In this document: positions 1 through 5,374 of the stretch, piece by piece
How positions within the stretch are numbered: the first letter of the stretch is position 1
How the letters are laid out: each line of letters begins with the position of its first letter
Assembly (NCBI GenBank): GCA_002746425.1
Contig: NVXB01000141.1
Location: 1 to 5,571 of the forward strand
Direction: 5' to 3'
DNA: 5,571 nt
From: Hyphomicrobiales bacterium
GTDB lineage: Bacteria; Pseudomonadota; Alphaproteobacteria; Rhizobiales; GCA-2746425
The notes under the pieces: generated by a model
Databases searched by the model: none
What the model saw: the letters and a program-made list of their open reading frames with translations, nothing else
Told to the model about the DNA's origin: nothing
Program-made: the position numbers and the translations under genes

Positions 1-462
1 TGCCCCGGCGAACCCAGCGCGACTTGCAAGCTTATTATTTGGATCATGCGTGCCGCTACCTATCGTGATAACGCTAGCTCCCAGAGCAAGATGATCTCGA
101 AGCCCATCGACAAGATGCACATGGCCCATCACATTGGTGGCAAAGGTTTCGTCGATTCCATTTGCAGTCAGCTTTTGCGGCCCCAGAATTTGAAGCCCCG
201 CGATACAGGACAAGGACGCAATCTTGCTGTCGCCCAGACGATTTTTAATCTCACTTACAAAGCTTTTTACCAAATCAGGCGATGCAGTATCAAGCCGCAG
301 CACGTCAAGCCGCCCGGCCGGAACCATACGCCTTAGCGCGTCGGTTTCCGCAGGGTTTCGTGCGCCCGCTATAATCAAATCATCTGTCTTTTTCGCCAAC
401 CGCTTAGCGACAGACAGTCCCAACCCTGAGGTTGCGCCTGTAATGATATGTACCGCTGCCAT
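1..462 (-). CDS. Short-chain dehydrogenase/reductase (SDR), N-terminal part, runs off left edge
   Basis: The reading frame is open for 154 codons from an ATG at 462 down to base 1, so the C-terminal part lies outside the window. It starts MAAVHIITGATSGLG, which contains the Rossmann dinucleotide-binding motif TGxxxGxG at residues 8-15. Other SDR landmarks follow: LDTASPD near 57-63 (end of beta-3, adenine side), CIAG at 86-89 in place of the usual NNAG, FATNVMGHVHLV at 107-118 with the conserved Asn110, and VITIGSGTHDP at 131-141 with the expected catalytic Ser136. The YxxxK pair is not in view. The SGTHDP stretch resembles the retinol dehydrogenase/protochlorophyllide reductase-like branch of SDRs, but the substrate cannot be deduced. 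The family performs NAD(P)H-dependent oxidoreduction in the cytoplasm. An AGGA sits 6 nt before the ATG (469-472). The gene follows marR in the same direction and has its own promoter with an apparent MarR operator. The family call is solid; the substrate is unknown. Confidence 0.93.
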   Translation of the reverse strand, partial: MAAVHIITGATSGLGLSVAKRLAKKTDDLIIAGARNPAETDALRRMVPAGRLDVLRLDTASPDLVKSFVSEIKNRLGDSKIASLSCIAGLQILGPQKLTANGIDETFATNVMGHVHLVDGLRDHLALGASVITIGSGTHDPNNKLASRAGFAGA

Positions 463-468
463 GATTAA

Positions 469-472
469 TCCT
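469..472 (-). promoter_or_regulatory. Ribosome binding site of the SDR gene
   Basis: On the minus strand AGGA lies 6 nt upstream of the ATG at 462. It supports that ATG as the start of the SDR, in agreement with the beta-strand and TGxxxGxG that follow directly. Confidence 0.6.
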
Positions 473-495
473 ATTCACGTGTTTGCATGAACAGG

Positions 496-523
496 TATAT
501 AATACGAATTTCGTACTATTCAA
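496..523 (-). promoter_or_regulatory. Predicted sigma-70-type promoter of the SDR gene
   Basis: Read on the minus strand, TTGAAT (518-523) and TATATA (496-501) are separated by exactly 16 bp (502-517). Transcription would begin near base 489 and give a leader of about 27 nt before the SDR ATG. The -35 hexamer overlaps the last codons of marR. The spacer is almost wholly filled by the inverted repeat 502-516, so a bound repressor would block RNA polymerase. The hexamers and spacing are seen in the sequence; promoter activity is inferred. Confidence 0.55.
502..516. promoter_or_regulatory. Putative MarR operator in the SDR promoter
   Basis: ATACGAATTTCGTAC contains a perfect TACGAA-t-TTCGTA inverted repeat (503-515). 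It matches 12 of 15 positions of the palindrome before marR (966-980), including the outer ATACGA/TCGTA arms. MarR dimers generally bind palindromes of about this size. Its placement between the -35 and -10 of the SDR fits repression. The two copies around a MarR gene are the main evidence; binding is inferred. Confidence 0.65.
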
Positions 524-954
524 CTTTCGGTTTGTGCGATTTTGGAAATAAGCTTAATAAAGACATCTTGATCCGTTGGTGAAAGCTGCTCCAGCATCAT
601 TCGGCAGTGGGTTTTCTGAACGTCAATGAGATCGAAGACATACCTCGTTCCAGAGCCAGTGAGGCTAAGGGCAATCGATCTGCGATTCTTATCGGGACGC
701 TCGCGTTGCAAGAATTCTCGATTGGCCAGTCGATCGGTTGCTGATGAAATCGTCGTCGGTGCGACTTTCAGATATCGCGCCACATCCGTGGGTCCACAAC
801 CGGGATGAGCGGACACGTATAACATCACCTGAATATCAATCTGATTCAGTGGTTTGCTATCTGACACTTCACTTTCGGCAATCTTGAACCGCCGCATCAT
901 TGCATCAATCGCAATACGAAGAGTGGTGGCCTGATTATCAGTAGGTGCATTCAT
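520..954 (-). CDS. MarR-family transcriptional regulator
   Basis: This 144-residue protein has the normal MarR length. An N-terminal dimerisation helix is followed by a winged helix-turn-helix at about 38-100: LNQIDIQVMLYVSAHPG (helix region), GPTDVARYLKVAPTTISSA (HTH with recognition helix about 65-80), then LANREFLQRERP and the basic wing DKNRRSIALSLT (88-99). The C-terminal helices (about 103-142) would complete the dimer interface. Members are cytoplasmic dimers that usually repress their own gene and a neighbour, and release DNA when a phenolic or other small ligand, or an oxidant, is sensed. There are two cysteines, Cys53 and Cys117; a redox role cannot be judged. The ATG at 954 was chosen because it gives the family length and leaves the operator outside the coding region. 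The frame stays open far upstream, but that part does not look like protein. No good Shine-Dalgarno is visible. The stop codon lies 57 bp before the SDR start, inside the SDR promoter region. Confidence 0.93.
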   Translation of the reverse strand: MNAPTDNQATTLRIAIDAMMRRFKIAESEVSDSKPLNQIDIQVMLYVSAHPGCGPTDVARYLKVAPTTISSATDRLANREFLQRERPDKNRRSIALSLTGSGTRYVFDLIDVQKTHCRMMLEQLSPTDQDVFIKLISKIAQTES

Positions 955-965
955 ACCACGATAAT

Positions 966-980
966 ATACGATATTCGTAT
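966..980. promoter_or_regulatory. Putative MarR operator upstream of marR (autoregulation)
   Basis: ATACGATATTCGTAT is an inverted repeat with 6-bp perfect arms (ATACGA/TCGTAT) around a 3-bp centre, 11 bp upstream of the marR ATG. It shares 12 of 15 bases with the site at 502-516. A -10-like TATTAT (961-966 on the minus strand) touches its edge, and no convincing -35 is seen. If that -10 is real, the marR mRNA would be nearly leaderless, which would agree with the absent Shine-Dalgarno. The symmetry is seen; the regulator assignment is inferred from position. Confidence 0.62.
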
Positions 981-1336
981 GGTTTCCCACCGGATATGTA
1001 TGGCGAGGGCGATTATTTCCGAGGTTTAAATTTTTGAAGGTAGAATTGCTCCGTGCAGCGAAGAAAGCGGGAATCTGCCGTTGATGCTGGCGTAATATAC
1101 CGCAACTTTGGTGTCGCAGGCTTCGACTATTTCCCCCACCTTCCCGCCTTTTCATACCCTTCACCACCCATTGGGCAGGTGCCAGATATAGGTATTGTAT
1201 AGGTATTGTTTGGCGGAAATAGCGCGTGTCGTGACGCTTTTCCCTCTCATGGTTCCTATTGCGGCGCATAAACAGTGCAAACTGTGTCTTTCTGGGCCTT
1301 GCTTTTGCACCGTGATCGCGGCACAAGCTCGCGACT
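981..1336. other. Intergenic region between marR and the ABC-F gene
   Basis: About 355 bp separate the marR operator from the ABC-F start. The region holds an 11-bp tandem repeat (1188-1209), a small inverted repeat ACAGT-gcaa-ACTGT (1272-1285) and a 33-codon plus-strand ORF that overlaps the ABC-F start. I see no convincing sigma-70 promoter; TTGGGC (1171-1176) with TATTGT (1193-1198), 16 bp apart, is the best candidate for ABC-F. On the minus strand the frame upstream of marR is open, but the encoded residues show no family resemblance. I see no RNA gene or riboswitch. Confidence 0.5.
1188..1209 (+). repeat. Perfect 11-bp tandem repeat, two copies
   Basis: ATAGGTATTGT occurs twice in direct succession (1188-1198 and 1199-1209). 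It lies about 130 bp before the ABC-F start. Each copy carries a TATTGT hexamer that could act as a -10, so the repeat may duplicate a weak promoter element or a binding half-site. It may equally be a neutral slippage duplication. Confidence 0.6.
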
Positions 1337-3241
1337 ATGTTGACAATTAATACACTGACTTTCCGTATGGCCGGGCGACTTCTGCTTGAAGACGCCAGCC
1401 TCACCGTGCCCGGCGGCACCAAAATTGGCCTTGTGGGCAAAAATGGTACCGGCAAAACCACGCTTTTCAAGCTGATCACCCGTGATCTTGCGCCCGAAAG
1501 CGGATCGATTTCGCTGGTGCGCAACGCCCGTGTTGGCCAAGTGGCGCAAGAAGCCCCCGGCGGGCCCGATACGCTGCTGGAATTCGTGCTGATGGCCGAT
1601 AAGGAGCGCACCGCGCTGCTGACTGAGGCAGAAACCGCGACCGACCCGGATCGTATCTCGGATATCTACACACGGTTGAGCGATATTGACGCTTATTCCG
1701 CCGAATCGCGTGCAGGCACCATCCTTTCCGGCCTTGGCTTTGATGCCGAGGCGCAACAGCTGCCCTGCTCCGATTTTTCGGGCGGTTGGCGCATGCGCGT
1801 TGCCTTGGCGGCGGTGCTGTTTTCTGAGCCCGATTTGTTGCTGCTTGATGAGCCGACCAACTATCTCGATCTGGAAGGCACCTTGTGGCTGCAGGCCTAT
1901 TTGAAAAAATACCCGCACACCATCATCATCATCAGCCATGACCGCGAATTGCTTAACGCGTCGGTAGAGATGATTGCGCATCTGGAACACCGCAAAATCA
2001 CGACCTATCGCGGTGGCTATGATGTGTTTGAAAAAACGCGGCGTGAAAAACAGGTTTTGCTGGAAAAAGGCAAGGTCAAGCATGATGCTGCGCGAAAACA
2101 TATGGAAGCTTTTGTTGAACGCTTCCGTTACACGGCATCCAAAGCGCGCCAGGCCCAATCGCGTATCAAAGCGCTGGAAAAAATGGGCACCGCCACCTTG
2201 ATGCTGGATGAGACAAGCCTGCCGATCAGGTTTCCGCCGCCGGAAAAGACACTGGCACCGCCCATCATGCATTTTGATCGGGTGAGCGTTGGTTATACGC
2301 CGGGCCAGCCAGTGCTGAAAAACATCAGCCAGCGTATTGATGATGATGATCGTATTGGTCTTTTGGGCCAAAACGGCAACGGTAAATCAACCTTTGCCAA
2401 ATTGCTGGCCGGGCGGTTGCAAGCCGACGATGGTGAGATCACCCGAGCGCCAAAACTGAAAATTGCTTATTTCGCCCAGCACCAGCTGGATGAGTTGATC
2501 CCATCGCAATCGGCCTTTGAGCATGTGCGCCCGCTAATGCCAAAGGTGCACGAATCCAAGGTGCGCGCCCGCGTGGCGCAAATGGGCCTTGGTGCGGATA
2601 AAATGGACACAAAGGTTGAGCAGCTTTCGGGCGGCGAAAAGGCTCGGTTGATGCTGGGTCTGGCGACTTTTGACGGGCCACATCTGCTGATCCTCGATGA
2701 GCCAACCAACCATCTGGACATTGATAGCCGCCAGGCGCTGGTGCAGGCGCTGACGGAATATCCCGGCGCCGTGGTTATCGTCAGCCATGATCGCTCCTTG
2801 CTGAATGCCACCGTTGATAAATTGTGGCTGGTGGCCGATGGCACGATTGCGCCATTTATGGGCGATCTGGATGATTACCGCCGCTATATTTTGAGCGGTA
2901 AAATGCCCAACGTGCCAATGGAGAAGTCTGCGCCGCAAAAGCAGGTATCCTCCAACCAAAACGCACAGGAACGGCGCAAAGACGCCGCGCAAAAGCGCCA
3001 GTCCCTTGCCCCATTACGCAAGAAAATCAAAGGCTTGGAATCGGATATGAGCAAGTTGAATCAGCAAATCAAAGCTGCTGAAACAGGCTTGGCTGATCCA
3101 GATTTGTACAGCAGTGACCCGGCAAAAGTTACGCTTTTGACCAAATCTCGTTCAAGTGCTGAGAAGCTGCTGATCACCACCGAGGAAAAGTGGCTGGCCT
3201 GCACAGAAGAGCTGGAAGTGGCGCAATCTGCCGCTGGTTAG
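1337..3241 (+). CDS. ABC-F family ATPase, YheS-type ribosome-associated factor
   Basis: This is a complete 634-residue protein with two ABC ATPase domains and no transmembrane segment. Domain 1 has Walker A GKNGTGKT (34-41), signature FSGGW (147-151), Walker B LLLLDEPT (167-174, Glu172) and the switch His201. Domain 2 has Walker A GQNGNGKS (344-351), signature LSGGE (430-434), Walker B LLILDEPT (450-457, Glu455) and His484. The charged linker at about 233-300, including the SKARQAQSRIKALEKM stretch, is the P-site tRNA interaction motif of ABC-F proteins. Residues from about 535 form a charged, helical C-terminal extension that is probably coiled coil. Length, linker and C-terminus match E. 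coli YheS (about 637 aa) better than EttA or Uup. ABC-F proteins bind the ribosomal E site and modulate translation of difficult sequences; some give antibiotic resistance, but nothing here points to that. The start MLTINTLTF matches the family N-terminus although no Shine-Dalgarno precedes it. The gene is convergent with the glycosidase-like gene, with 12 bp between the stops. Confidence 0.95.
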   Translation: MLTINTLTFRMAGRLLLEDASLTVPGGTKIGLVGKNGTGKTTLFKLITRDLAPESGSISLVRNARVGQVAQEAPGGPDTLLEFVLMADKERTALLTEAETATDPDRISDIYTRLSDIDAYSAESRAGTILSGLGFDAEAQQLPCSDFSGGWRMRVALAAVLFSEPDLLLLDEPTNYLDLEGTLWLQAYLKKYPHTIIIISHDRELLNASVEMIAHLEHRKITTYRGGYDVFEKTRREKQVLLEKGKVKHDAARKHMEAFVERFRYTASKARQAQSRIKALEKMGTATLMLDETSLPIRFPPPEKTLAPPIMHFDRVSVGYTPGQPVLKNISQRIDDDDRIGLLGQNGNGKSTFAKLLAGRLQADDGEITRAPKLKIAYFAQHQLDELIPSQSAFEHVRPLMPKVHESKVRARVAQMGLGADKMDTKVEQLSGGEKARLMLGLATFDGPHLLILDEPTNHLDIDSRQALVQALTEYPGAVVIVSHDRSLLNATVDKLWLVADGTIAPFMGDLDDYRRYILSGKMPNVPMEKSAPQKQVSSNQNAQERRKDAAQKRQSLAPLRKKIKGLESDMSKLNQQIKAAETGLADPDLYSSDPAKVTLLTKSRSSAEKLLITTEEKWLACTEELEVAQSAAG

Positions 3242-3253
3242 GCCTTCTCTAAA

Positions 3254-4027
3254 TTATGGTGCCGGTTTTGGGGTTACACCCACAATCGGCCCCATACGCC
3301 GCCCATAATCATGGCGCGCGGACGCGGCATGAAACATCCGCGAGACTGAACCATCGAGATACAGCGCGTTGCGTATGTGCAGCCTGTCGCGGAACACACG
3401 GCCAAAGCTGTGGAAATTGACGCGCTCCTCGCTTAGTACAAACATCACCACCCCATCATCGCGCACGCCAACGCCATTGCGGATGTTTTTGGAGGTGCCA
3501 TCGACCAGAAATCTGGGGTGCAACGCGCCATCAATCACCAGCATCGGGCCAGATTGCGTGGCAAAATTGGGCGATATTCTGGCGTTGATATAGACCTCAG
3601 TTTCCAAAACGCCGCCTTGGCCATCCAACATATAAAAAACACCATTGGGCATGAGGTGGAAATTGCCCGGCCCTTCATTGCGGTTGATGTCGCTCAATTG
3701 CTGTCCACTCTCAACATACAGCCCCACAGGATCGCGGTTGCGGTGGTACATGCCGCCATTCATGGCGAACAGCAGCTCGGTGCCGTGAATTGATAGATCG
3801 CTTTCCAGAGCGGTAAAGCTGCCATAGATCCGCCCAGCTTCAGAAGAATGGTAGATGCGGATATCATGCTGGCCGGGATCAAAGCTGCACACGCTGTAAC
3901 GCGCGTGATCAAACCGAATAGATTGGCAATCGCCGGGCGCAAAGCCGATATCCAGCTCATTCTCGGCATGCACCGCGCCAATGCCAGCAAGCAGCAATGC
4001 GATAATAACCGTAAAGAAGACCATCAT
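3254..4027 (-). CDS. Exported phosphodiester glycosidase family protein (NAGPA/DUF2233 domain)
   Basis: This 257-residue protein has a hydrophobic signal peptide (about 1-21, cleavage likely after AVHA) and then a single NAGPA-type domain. Family hallmarks are FAMNGGMYHRNRDPVGLY (88-104), NFHLMPNGVFY (122-132), ATQSGPMLVIDGALHPRF (156-173), RNGVGVRDDG (183-192) and NALYLDGSVSRMF (220-232). The namesake eukaryotic enzyme removes N-acetylglucosamine from a phosphodiester; bacterial members such as YigE are poorly characterised, so the substrate (perhaps an envelope or exopolysaccharide phosphodiester) is unknown. Cys34 and Cys47 could form a disulfide in the periplasm. The start was chosen at the first ATG of an ATGATG. 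It overlaps the TGA of the upstream gene as ATGA and has GGAAAG 7 nt before it (4035-4040). The signal peptide lacks the usual Lys/Arg n-region, which is odd. A longer TTG start at 4102 would add 25 residues, some basic, but overlaps the upstream gene by 79 bp. It is co-transcribed with the preceding gene by inference. Confidence 0.9.
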   Translation of the reverse strand: MMVFFTVIIALLLAGIGAVHAENELDIGFAPGDCQSIRFDHARYSVCSFDPGQHDIRIYHSSEAGRIYGSFTALESDLSIHGTELLFAMNGGMYHRNRDPVGLYVESGQQLSDINRNEGPGNFHLMPNGVFYMLDGQGGVLETEVYINARISPNFATQSGPMLVIDGALHPRFLVDGTSKNIRNGVGVRDDGVVMFVLSEERVNFHSFGRVFRDRLHIRNALYLDGSVSRMFHAASARHDYGRRMGPIVGVTPKPAP

Positions 4028-4461
4028 TTGCGAGCTTTCCAAAGTATAGCGGGCGGCGGCAAATCGTCTCCCGCCGGGTCCATGAGCTTTATCACGAAGC
4101 AATCACCGGGCGTGCGTTGTGCCAGGCAATTGGCCTTGGCGCTTTGCAGCAAGGCGGCAACGGAGGCCTGGCCGCATAGCGAGATATCATATTGCAGATC
4201 ATCGCCATGAAATTTCACCACAGCGGAATATTGCGCGGGCCAGCAATAGTTGGTGACGACGCATTCATTGTCCGCATTGGCCTCACACAAAAGTTTTGCA
4301 CAGGCCATGGCGGTTGCCGCATCGGTGTTTCGGCAGTGATATGTGCCACTTTCAGCGGCCTGCGAAAACGCAACACCTTGAAGTTCCGAAGCAATTGCGG
4401 GTGCGCTCAACATCGTAATAATTAATAAACCAACTCTCAAAATACACTTAATATTAATCAC
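4024..4461 (-). CDS. Secreted cysteine-rich hypothetical protein, upstream partner of the NAGPA gene
   Basis: This protein of 145 residues begins with an N-terminal signal sequence (INIKCILRVGLLIITML, then SAPAIA, cleavage likely before SELQG). The mature part carries eight cysteines, in HCRN, ACAK, LLCE, ECVV, YCWP, LCGQ, NCLA and DCFV, enough for four disulfides, so it probably folds in the periplasm or outside. The layout AxAxxCAKLLCE...ECVVTNYCWPAQYSAVV vaguely resembles small exported DUF4189-like domains, but I do not claim membership. The frame could start at TTG 4485. GTG at 4461 is preferred because AAAGGTG (4468-4474) sits about 8 nt before it and the resulting signal peptide has standard length. 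The stop overlaps the start of the downstream glycosidase-like gene (ATGA), which indicates translational coupling. The coupling suggests a shared job at the cell envelope. Function unknown. Confidence 0.82.
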   Translation of the reverse strand: MINIKCILRVGLLIITMLSAPAIASELQGVAFSQAAESGTYHCRNTDAATAMACAKLLCEANADNECVVTNYCWPAQYSAVVKFHGDDLQYDISLCGQASVAALLQSAKANCLAQRTPGDCFVIKLMDPAGDDLPPPAILWKARK

Positions 4462-4467
4462 GTTTTT

Positions 4468-4474
4468 CACCTTT
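4468..4474 (-). promoter_or_regulatory. Shine-Dalgarno that selects the GTG start at 4461
   Basis: On the minus strand AAAGGTG lies just upstream of GTG 4461, with 8 nt between AGG-T and the start. The alternative TTG at 4485 lies upstream of this site and has no comparable motif. The GTG start is therefore the better call for the Cys-rich gene. Confidence 0.55.
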
Positions 4475-4523
4475 AAGTGTTGCAAGCTACTTTGCGTCAG
4501 TTCGCCATTTCCCCGTAATCAAC

Positions 4524-4552
4524 TTGCTGTATGACATGCTGCATACTAATTC
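4524..4552 (+). promoter_or_regulatory. Weak candidate promoter and inverted repeat in the divergent intergenic region
   Basis: The space between the two divergent exported genes has to hold both promoters. On the plus strand TTGCTG (4524-4529) and TAATTC (4547-4552) are 17 bp apart, a weak match to the sigma-70 pattern for the gene at 4578. Between them lies GTATG (4529-4533) facing CATAC (4542-4546), a 5-bp inverted repeat with an 8-bp gap that could bind a regulator. No clear promoter for the minus-strand pair was recognised. These short matches may be chance. Confidence 0.25.
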
Positions 4553-4577
4553 TTAGTCCCCTATTTGGAGCTCCATA

Positions 4578-4925
4578 ATGCGCCGTATTTCTCTGATTGC
4601 AGGTCTTCTTGCGACCCTTTGTGTTTCCTCCCCTGCGCTGGCTAAACTGGAGAAAAAATTCTGCATTACCAATGAGACTGACCAGACAATATGGCTTTCT
4701 CTTGGCAAGCTTGGTGAAGTCAGCAAGGCGAAGTTGCTAACGCCAAAATCCCGCCTTTGCTCGCTTTATCACGGCCTGGAGCCGATTTACCTATCCGTTT
4801 CGCGGCGCAATGGCGAGCCAGTGCATTGCTACGAGGCGCTCAAAGCCTATGACGACACCGTCATCAAGCTAAAGTCCTACGACCCCGCCAAAGGTTGCAT
4901 GCTGACCAAAGCCAAAAAGAGTTAA
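4578..4925 (+). CDS. Small secreted four-cysteine hypothetical protein
   Basis: This 115-residue protein has a clean signal peptide: MRR n-region, hydrophobic ISLIAGLLATLCV, and a Sec-type cleavage motif ALA at 20-22, giving a mature protein starting KLEKK. The mature 93 residues contain four cysteines (29, 61, 84, 107), consistent with two disulfides in the periplasm. Alternating hydrophobic stretches such as FCITNETDQTIWLSL and PIYLSVSRR suggest a mostly beta, sandwich-like fold. The C-terminus is Lys-rich. The family is not recognised. The ATG has GGAG 7 nt upstream (4567-4570). That GGAG lies in a perfect 10-bp palindrome TGGAGCTCCA (4566-4575), which might pair across transcripts or simply be chance. 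It is transcribed away from the Cys-rich/glycosidase-like pair. No strong terminator follows; beyond the stop are REP-like repeats. Confidence 0.85.
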   Translation: MRRISLIAGLLATLCVSSPALAKLEKKFCITNETDQTIWLSLGKLGEVSKAKLLTPKSRLCSLYHGLEPIYLSVSRRNGEPVHCYEALKAYDDTVIKLKSYDPAKGCMLTKAKKS

Positions 4926-5372
4926 TTTCATTGGGCTTTTGGGCGCGGGTTGGCGGGAGCTGAATAAACAATCACCGCAACTGCTGTGCCACCCTCCTAC
5001 CGTCATCCTCGGGCTTGTTGGTGCAACATAATCACACGCTTCCACGTCATCCAGCCCACACAAACTACCCCGTTTCGTCATGCCAAGACTTGATCTTGGC
5101 ATCCAGTTGACGCAAGCGGTCGTAGATCAAATTCATTGGTTGCACCCAGTTGAAGCATAGCTCTGGATCCCAAGATCAAGTCTTGGGATGACGACTGGGA
5201 TGGGATGATGGCGGGAGCTGAGAACGCCACCGCAACAGCCGTGCCACCCCTCGCCCATCATCCAGCCCGCACAAACGTCCCCGTTTCGTCATGCCAAGAC
5301 TTGATCTTGGCATCCAGTTGACGCAAGCGGTCGTAGATCAAATTCATAGATTGCACCCCGTTGAAGCATAGC
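4926..5372. repeat. Gene-free region built of duplicated REP/MITE-like repeats
   Basis: No believable gene lies here; the short open frames on either strand follow the repeats. A segment beginning GGCGGGAGCTGA occurs at 4952 and again at 5210. Both copies continue through similar sequence (CACCGCAAC, GTGCCACCC, CATCCAGCCC, ACAAAC) into a stretch that is identical over 69 bp (5068-5136 and 5279-5347, offset 211). They stay nearly identical to about 5163 and 5374. Copy 1 is longer by about 47 bp because it contains an additional REP-like start (CGTCATCCTCGGGCTTG, 5001-5017). The arrangement looks like a local duplication of a mosaic of palindromic repeats. Confidence 0.85.
5076..5193. mobile_element. 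118-bp MITE/REP-doublet-like element with 31-bp terminal inverted repeats
   Basis: The left end 5076-5106 (starting CGTCATGCCAAGA) and the right end 5163-5193 (ending TCTTGGGATGACG) are inverted copies that match at 29 of 31 positions. Each end is itself a hairpin with an 8-bp stem and 5-base loop: 5081-5101 and 5168-5188. The 56 bp between them carry no gene. The two mismatches between the ends are paired with each other in the stems (G-C in one, C-G in the other). This structure resembles bacterial interspersed mosaic elements, or a non-autonomous element moved by a REP-associated transposase encoded elsewhere. No flanking target duplication was established. Confidence 0.65.
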
Positions 5373-5374
5373 TC
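5287..5374. mobile_element. Second, 3'-truncated copy of the MITE/REP-like element
   Basis: The left terminal repeat (5287-5317, hairpin 5292-5312) and the internal part are present and offset by 211 bp from the first copy. The right terminal hairpin is absent: after GCATAGCTC (5366-5374) the sequence changes to ATGGACCCCGG, at most a decayed remnant of the TGGATCCC start of a right end. At this point the truncated metF begins. Loss of the right end and loss of the metF 3' part probably belong to one rearrangement. Confidence 0.6.

Noticed and set aside
46..490. Plus-strand frames opposite the SDR gene
   Set aside because: They are shadows; the minus strand carries clear SDR motifs.
1272..1285. 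ACAGT-gcaa-ACTGT inverted repeat as an operator
   Set aside because: Only 5-bp arms, single copy, unrelated to the marR palindromes; likely chance.
520..1611. 363-codon minus-strand frame that includes marR
   Set aside because: Only the last 144 codons look like MarR; the upstream part covers the operator, intergenic DNA and the antisense of ABC-F, with low-quality Arg/Ser-rich sequence.
1256..2371. 371-codon minus-strand frame antisense to ABC-F
   Set aside because: It is a shadow of the ABC-F coding strand: rich in Gln/Arg/His/Phe, no recognisable domain, and fully overlapped by a confidently identified gene.
3242..3253. Expected bidirectional terminator between the convergent ABC-F and NAGPA genes
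   Set aside because: The 12-bp gap and its surroundings show no hairpin with a U-tract, so none is reported.
4905..4943. Possible terminator after the gene at 4578 (CCAAAGCC ... GGGCTTTTGG)
   Set aside because: The stem is imperfect, the loop is about 19 nt, and no T-run follows; too weak to call.
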